From the NCBI RefSeq assembly GCF_010093535.1, contig NW_022985162.1, forward strand, positions 3,291,957 through 3,355,956: a DNA stretch of 64,000 nt, written 5' to 3'. The DNA comes from Lindgomyces ingoldianus (lineage: Eukaryota > Ascomycota > Dothideomycetes > Pleosporales > Lindgomycetaceae). This document shows, piece by piece, positions 59,035-64,000 of the stretch. The notes beneath the pieces were generated by a model that worked only from the letters and a program-made list of their open reading frames with translations, searched no databases and was not told the origin of the DNA. A program made the translations under genes and the position numbers. Positions within the stretch are counted from its first letter, which is position 1. Each line of letters begins with the position of its first letter.

Positions 59035-60597
59035 ATTCAGGTGGTGTCAGTTAAACGGATGTTGGTTTTCCTTGTAAGGATTCTGGGCTGCTTTGCAGGT
59101 CAGCCTTCGCCACTCTCAGCTGGTGAATGTTGAGGATATAGAGAGAAACCGAATAACGAATTAAAGGCAAGTGATCGAATCGTGGAAAAGATTGTGATTA
59201 ACGCCTGGCGGAAGAGCAGCCCTTTGTACAGCTTGCGGCCGCTTAGAGATTAGGAAGGGGTTTCGAGGACAGCAATCGAGATGAACGAGCAGCAGCCGTC
59301 AGTGGGCATCCGGAAAACGTGGCGCAGGCGGAGGGACGTGGAGCTCTGGCTTCCGGCAGAGAGTGCATCAGAGGAAGCGGGTTTGAAACGGAATGATCAC
59401 ACCTTGATTGCTCCTTTGGGCAGGCTGGACATCGCCTTCGGCAGCTGGTAATACCTCTCGAGAACTGAGTGCAACAGCAGAATTAAGGTTGTCGAGCAGC
59501 CATCTCGGAGTCGGCCAGGAGCAGCATCCCTCTTATGGCACGATATTGGGGGCTTCGTCCAGATTTGCAGTAGAGGAACAGCCGACGACTGTGCAGGTAT
59601 TGCCACTGGAGTCCCCGGATGGCTGCAGCTCGAGTCCTGGATGGGGGAGAGCGCAACTCCACGACTCATCTACACTATTAGGGTGCCAAGGGGGATGGAG
59701 CGTGCTGTTCAGGTTACAAGGACTGCCTTGATGGCCGAAAGCTAGAAAGGCGCATCCCCGCGGTCAATCTCCCTCGCACTGCGAATCACAGCCGCAGATC
59801 CTGTGGTTGAAAGATTTTGGGAAGCAAGCCCGCGCCTATCAAAGCAAAATGGCCGCTGCCAGTTGACGGTGCCCTGATGCTCATGCCGGAGCAGACCCCC
59901 ATTTGCCAAGGATTTGACGACCCAGGACAGCCATCCGAGCACGCAGGGAGGCCTTGAGGCCATCCCCACATACGCAAGAGGGACCCGTCGACGACGTGGA
60001 CGTACCAATCCACTGTGCGGCCCTTGCCTGTGGAGGGTGGGGTACAGTAGCTCGTGCCCCTTTCCGTCTGGGGCCCATCATTGCGCATTCGAGAAGACGC
60101 CTTCCAGCCTGTGTCAGAAACGGTTTGGTCAGTCGGTCCTCGCTGTGAGAAGAAACGACGCACCCAACCCAATCCACCCGACTATGGGGCTCGGCTCGAT
60201 CGCATGTCGTGTGCCAGCGCCGCAAGTCCACGAATACCAAATTTTCCGACGTTCTGAGCTTTGGTCGGCAAGAGATGACGCTCGAGTTGTCTCGATGGTC
60301 CATAGATAGCGTGACACTCGCGAGAAGCTGCGAGGCGCGACCGCTAAAACATTCGTGTCCTGTGCGCAAACCCCGCTGGCCCGACGCCAGCGCGAAGGAT
60401 CGCCGTTGAGGCTCATGCACCCATCATGCGTATCATACCTCAAGAAGTACACCGGTGGTGATCCCCCTAACTCTCCAGGAACCCAATACGCCGCCACAAA
60501 TGATACCAGTATTCCTGAATAGGACAAAACCACGGACAATGCGCGGCTCGGCGCTTCTTTTGCGGCTTGCAACCCTCGTTCTCGCTCGAACGGGAGC
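59035..60597. other. GC-rich region upstream of the GPCR gene
   Basis: About 1.5 kb of un-RIPed, GC-rich DNA. Up to six overlapping ORFs of 60-180 codons occur on both strands, as expected by chance at this composition. No recognised domain is present. It should contain the receptor's 5' untranslated region and promoter. Confidence 0.4.
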
Positions 60598-61634
60598 ATG
60601 GGTAGGCAGACATCTGCCGAGCCGAGGTGGGAGCGCTCCAAGGACGGCACGAACTCACGGATACGAAACTCTAACAGACTGATAAGCTTTTTATTAGCGG
60701 TTGAACGAGAAATCCATCCACGAATTCTTCCCAACAACCATGGCCAGATATGGACTGAGTTGGCCACCTTATCGTCTTTAGACAGTACACTTTTCCAGGG
60801 TCCAAAGACAGAGGCAGAACAGGAAATGCTAGAGCACCTCCAGCTAAGTGGTCAGGTTAAATTTCCAGTAAGACGATTGTGCACTCTATGGAGGAATAAG
60901 AGTTGGAAGCCAATGATTACAAGATGGTGCGAGTTCTCGCTTGGTCAGGCAACGTTTAACAATTCTACATTTGAATAGATGGCAAGCTGCCGGATAGACG
61001 ACGTAAGTGGATAAGAGCAATTAGAATCACACTAAGAGTACAACAGTTCTGGTTCACCACGTTCCACTTAGTAATCAATTCGATATCTCGAATACGCAGT
61101 GAATTCAGCATTGAGGTCCAGTCTAGTGACTGGATTAAGTTAGCGAGTCTCCCGCAAGTACAAAAGCCCGCAGATGTTCAACAACTGTTTTACCCTAACC
61201 TAGACAACAATAAAGATGTTACCCTATCCCGCCAGCAAAACCTTTTCATAACAGCTACTAATAACGTATATGATGGCCGGTATCAATTTGTGCTTTCAAG
61301 GCCAGACCTAGGCTTTGCCAACGTCCACTCTCTCCTTAAGACCACGAAGCAGGAGGGGAAGGTAATGAGCATTGTAATAGCCCATATTAGTCGATGGTTG
61401 AACCGTGATCCTGCAAGAGTTGGCGAGCGTGACAAAGATGTGTTGCCAGGTTTGCGGGAGAGGTACGGCGATGTTGCAGAGAAGCAGTCTATAAAACTCC
61501 AGGAGCAGGTTTTAGGGTACGTCAGAGACAACATGAGTCATAAGCAGACTCGTGTCGTTCGGCACCAAATCCGGCTCCCTTTTTTCTGCAGGTACTTTGC
61601 CAGCGTTCTTGAACTTTTTCTCTGCAAGAATTAG
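60598..61634 (+). CDS. Hypothetical protein, probable two-exon fragment truncated by repeats
   Basis: Two protein-like open frames run in series. The first (60598-60978) contains NHGQIWTELATLSSLDS and AEQEMLEHLQLSGQVKF. The second (60975-61634, another frame, no ATG near its start) contains RKWIRAIRITLRVQQFW, QQNLFITATNNVYDGRYQF and SIVIAHISRWLN, and ends at a stop just before RIPed DNA. A GTAAGA donor at 60868 with an AG at 60985-60986 would join them in frame; a frameshift is the alternative. The long, un-RIPed second frame looks like real coding sequence, but I do not recognise the family. The 5' end is undefined and the 3' end may be cut by the repeat. Confidence 0.5.
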
Positions 61635-63695
61635 CTTTGTAAGGTTAGCTAGATCTGCATAGACATCCTTAAATTTCTTTAAGACTTTATCTGTGTTGTA
61701 GTATGCTATCTAGTAAAGCCTCTTAAACCTCTTTAGGCGCATAGCTTTTAGTTTAGCCTAGGCAGTCTAAATTTACTGCATATCTTTATCTAACTCTTAA
61801 CTTTTATTAGTTCTCTACTACTTATCTAACTCTTACCTCTTTATAACTTTCTATTACTTAGCAAACTCTAGCTACTGCTTATTTAGCTTTAGCTTCTTAA
61901 TAATTTCTTGCTGCTTGTTAAGCTCTTTGTTCTTAACAATTTCCTACTGCTTTGTTACGGTCTATGGTTGGACCGACGTAACTCCACCCGTGGTGCTCCA
62001 CAATCTAGCTAGGTTGGGGCAGGGCTCGCTTACGGACCAATTGGAGGACACAGAGGCAGCGCAGCTGCCTGCAGTTATAGAAGACTGTGTTGTCTAGTAG
62101 GAATAGCAGGCTGCAAGTTCTAATAAGCTAAGTAAGTTAAGCAAGTTAGCAGTATAGCTAACTTAAAAATCTTACCTAACTTGTTCTTAGCGCTTTTAGA
62201 TATGTATATAGTTTTAACTTTAAATAACTTTTAAAAAGTGTGTTTAACATTTAGTTTATTCTTTATATAGACTAAGTAGTATTCTAGCTTTCTAATAAGC
62301 TGCAATACTATTTATATATCTGCACTATATATACCTCTAACCTTGTCTAACAGGACTATTTAACCTAGCTACTATACTGCTGCTTAAGGGTAAACTATAA
62401 TCTAGTTACTCTACCTTACTTTATTAGCCTAATAGCCTTTACATAGAACTGTACACCCTGCTGTTAGCCTCTACTACCTACTCTACCTTACTAAGAATAT
62501 TATTAACCTAAGTGCTTTTTTAAAGTAAAGATTATAACATTAAACACTACTCTCTTTAAAAAGTATAACTACTTAATATAACTTAGATTCTAACATAGCC
62601 TACATAGCCTTATTAGAATTTATAAAAGTTCTAACTTAAAGTAAAGCTATTCTAGTAGAATAGATTAATATAATTTAGAATAACATTAAAAAACTTTAGT
62701 AGATTAGTAATAAAATAAATAAACTAATAAATTTTTAAAAAAAAAGTTAAGAACTTTAACTAAAAAGTAGTAAAATTTAATAATTTTTTACTACTTATAA
62801 ACTAATAAGCTACTAGCTCTGCCTACTAGATACACGCACTATAAGTAGAGCTAGCTAAACTCTAGAACATCTTAACTAAGAGAATAAGTATTATAGCTAA
62901 GAAGACTTTAAGACTAGCTTTTTTAAAGCCTTTTAAAGAATTACTAAAGGACCTCTACTCTTTTTTTACCTAATGCTACTTTTATATATAGTAAAATACT
63001 ACAACAATTCATAAATAATCTGTAAAAGCAGAGCTTGCTTTAAGTACGCTGTTATTTCACGCTTAAAAACCCTTTGCAGGAAATTATTTTATATTATAAG
63101 TGGCCTTAGTAAGAAGGCTGTAAGTGTAGCAGACAGACTAGAGCTATCCGCAGCCTAAAAACCCTTAAAAAGTGGATTATTCTAAGCACTAGCCTAACTA
63201 GGTAAATGCCTATACTACTAATAAACGCTATAGACTAGAAGAGACCCTACTTCTTTCTGTCTAAATAATTATTTACAAAATTATAGTACTGTCTAAAGTC
63301 CTAAGTAATACAGATAACAAATTTAACATCTTAAGCCTAGATAGTAATATGTTTGCTATAAATAGCAGCTTATTATGTACTTATAACCCTATTAATCTAA
63401 TACCTTGTCTAATACTAACCTATTAACACCTACACTTTATTAGAGTTATAATAAAAGACTTAGCAGTTGTCTGCAATGTACAAAGTGCCTAAGCGCTCTA
63501 TTAGAAAGTAACAGAGTTATTGCAACTAACATTTTAAGTAATTTCACAAACTAGACAACAAAAGGGATTAATAGTAAAGAAAAAGTAAGTATTCTACTTA
63601 GCTAACTAGTAATACTTAATCTGTTAAAGCGTTGCCACTACTTATAATTAGTATAGAATAAGGTATATAGGAATAAGATTTAACATACACTTATC
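61635..63695. other. RIPed repeat DNA with a short GC-rich patch
   Basis: AT-rich sequence. At about 61680-61930 the minus strand reads a Lys/Glu-rich coiled-coil-like frame (KQQEIVKNKELNKQQEI) with RIP stops, continuing across the composition boundary towards 61560. A GC-rich 145-bp patch at about 61953-62098 is un-RIPed and may be a small insertion. Nothing else is readable. Confidence 0.4.
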
Positions 63696-64000
63696 TGTAA
63701 GGCCGGATGTCCCAGAACGGGCCAGTATGGCCTCACCTGACCTGTTTGGAGGTCGTATGACCTGTGCTTCGTATATAAGCATGAATCCTGACAAGCGAAG
63801 CTTGGCAGCGATTCGTCTCTCTTACAATACACTCCTATCTTTCTCCGAAAGCTTGCTCTCAGTGCTATCCGTGCTACTTACCATCCCATCTTTACATTAT
63901 CCTTCTAAAGCTTCTAACTCTTACTAGTCCCCTTCTATAATAGAACACAGGCGCCTCCTTTCCTGTAGGTAATTTGCTGTAAGGGCAGCAGATTACTACG
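63696..64000 (+). repeat. Probable LTR (start) of another retrotransposon, un-RIPed
   Basis: The composition changes abruptly at TGTAAGGCCGGATG (63696). A TATATAAG box at about 63772 is followed by pyrimidine-rich sequence, as in an LTR promoter. The other end lies at or beyond the window edge (perhaps near 63950, after AATAGAACACA), so this cannot be confirmed. Confidence 0.4.

Noticed and set aside
59397..60767. Long overlapping ORFs (up to 212 codons) on both strands upstream of the GPCR
   Set aside because: Many frames are open together in GC-rich DNA. None shows a motif, clear start context or intron structure.
63727..63927. 66-codon ORF near the right edge
   Set aside because: It lies inside the probable LTR and follows its TATA box; this is better explained as LTR leader sequence.

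Overview
The window is nuclear DNA of a filamentous ascomycete, probably a Dothideomycete-type Pezizomycotina. Three things support this: genes with short (49-113 nt) GT-AG introns, a fungal Git3-type receptor and a PDR-type transporter, and very long AT-rich tracts with the signature of repeat-induced point mutation (RIP: C-to-T at CpA on both strands, so retrotransposon ORFs are riddled with TAG stops that align to CAG). About four fifths of the window is transposon-derived. Gene islands of normal composition lie at roughly 12.46-14.62 kb, 21.83-21.98 kb, 33.14-36.22 kb, 39.54-41.01 kb, 44.06-44.55 kb and 56.6-61.63 kb.

Layout. 1-6432: gypsy-type LTR retrotransposon A1 (minus strand, cut by the window edge), inserted into a second gypsy element, B1 (6433-9460), which itself carries a 455-bp un-RIPed TIR element (8330-8784). 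9461-12455: pol of a third gypsy element, C, split by a 1.1-kb fold-back palindrome (11275-12372, TA duplication). 12901-14025: intact 3-beta-HSD/epimerase gene. 14628-21824: complete RIPed gypsy element A2 with 290-bp LTRs and 5-bp duplication GCTCA. 21986-25312: pieces of a TIR element, a pogo transposon and a hAT. 25313-32961: complete gypsy element D, 622-bp LTRs, duplication ATACT. 33539-35270: intact three-exon cytochrome P450. 35677-44224: a PDR ABC-transporter gene broken by Tc1/hAT DNA plus a large deletion, a second hAT (41011-44063, perfect 8-bp duplication), frameshifts and a stop. 44553-45446: third hAT with 8-bp duplication. 45967-51628: complete gypsy element B2, 318-bp LTRs, duplication CCCGC. 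52396-52696: solo LTR of family A. 53-56.6 kb: repeat debris, a minisatellite and a 162-bp solo LTR. 56922-59034: four-exon Git3-like GPCR gene (minus). 60598-61634: a hypothetical gene fragment. 61.6-63.7 kb: RIPed DNA, then the start of another likely LTR at 63696.

How the genes may work together. With the transposons removed, the 3-beta-HSD/epimerase, the P450 and the PDR transporter would be close neighbours. That is the gene content of a small sterol/terpenoid-type tailoring and export cluster, now pulled apart and with its transporter dead. This is an inference; no backbone synthase is visible. The most unusual signals are: a coiled-coil accessory ORF antisense to pol in two different gypsy families; a residual RIP pattern in which TCA and CCA have almost vanished while GCA and ACA persist; and loss of RIP at the outer ends of each element.
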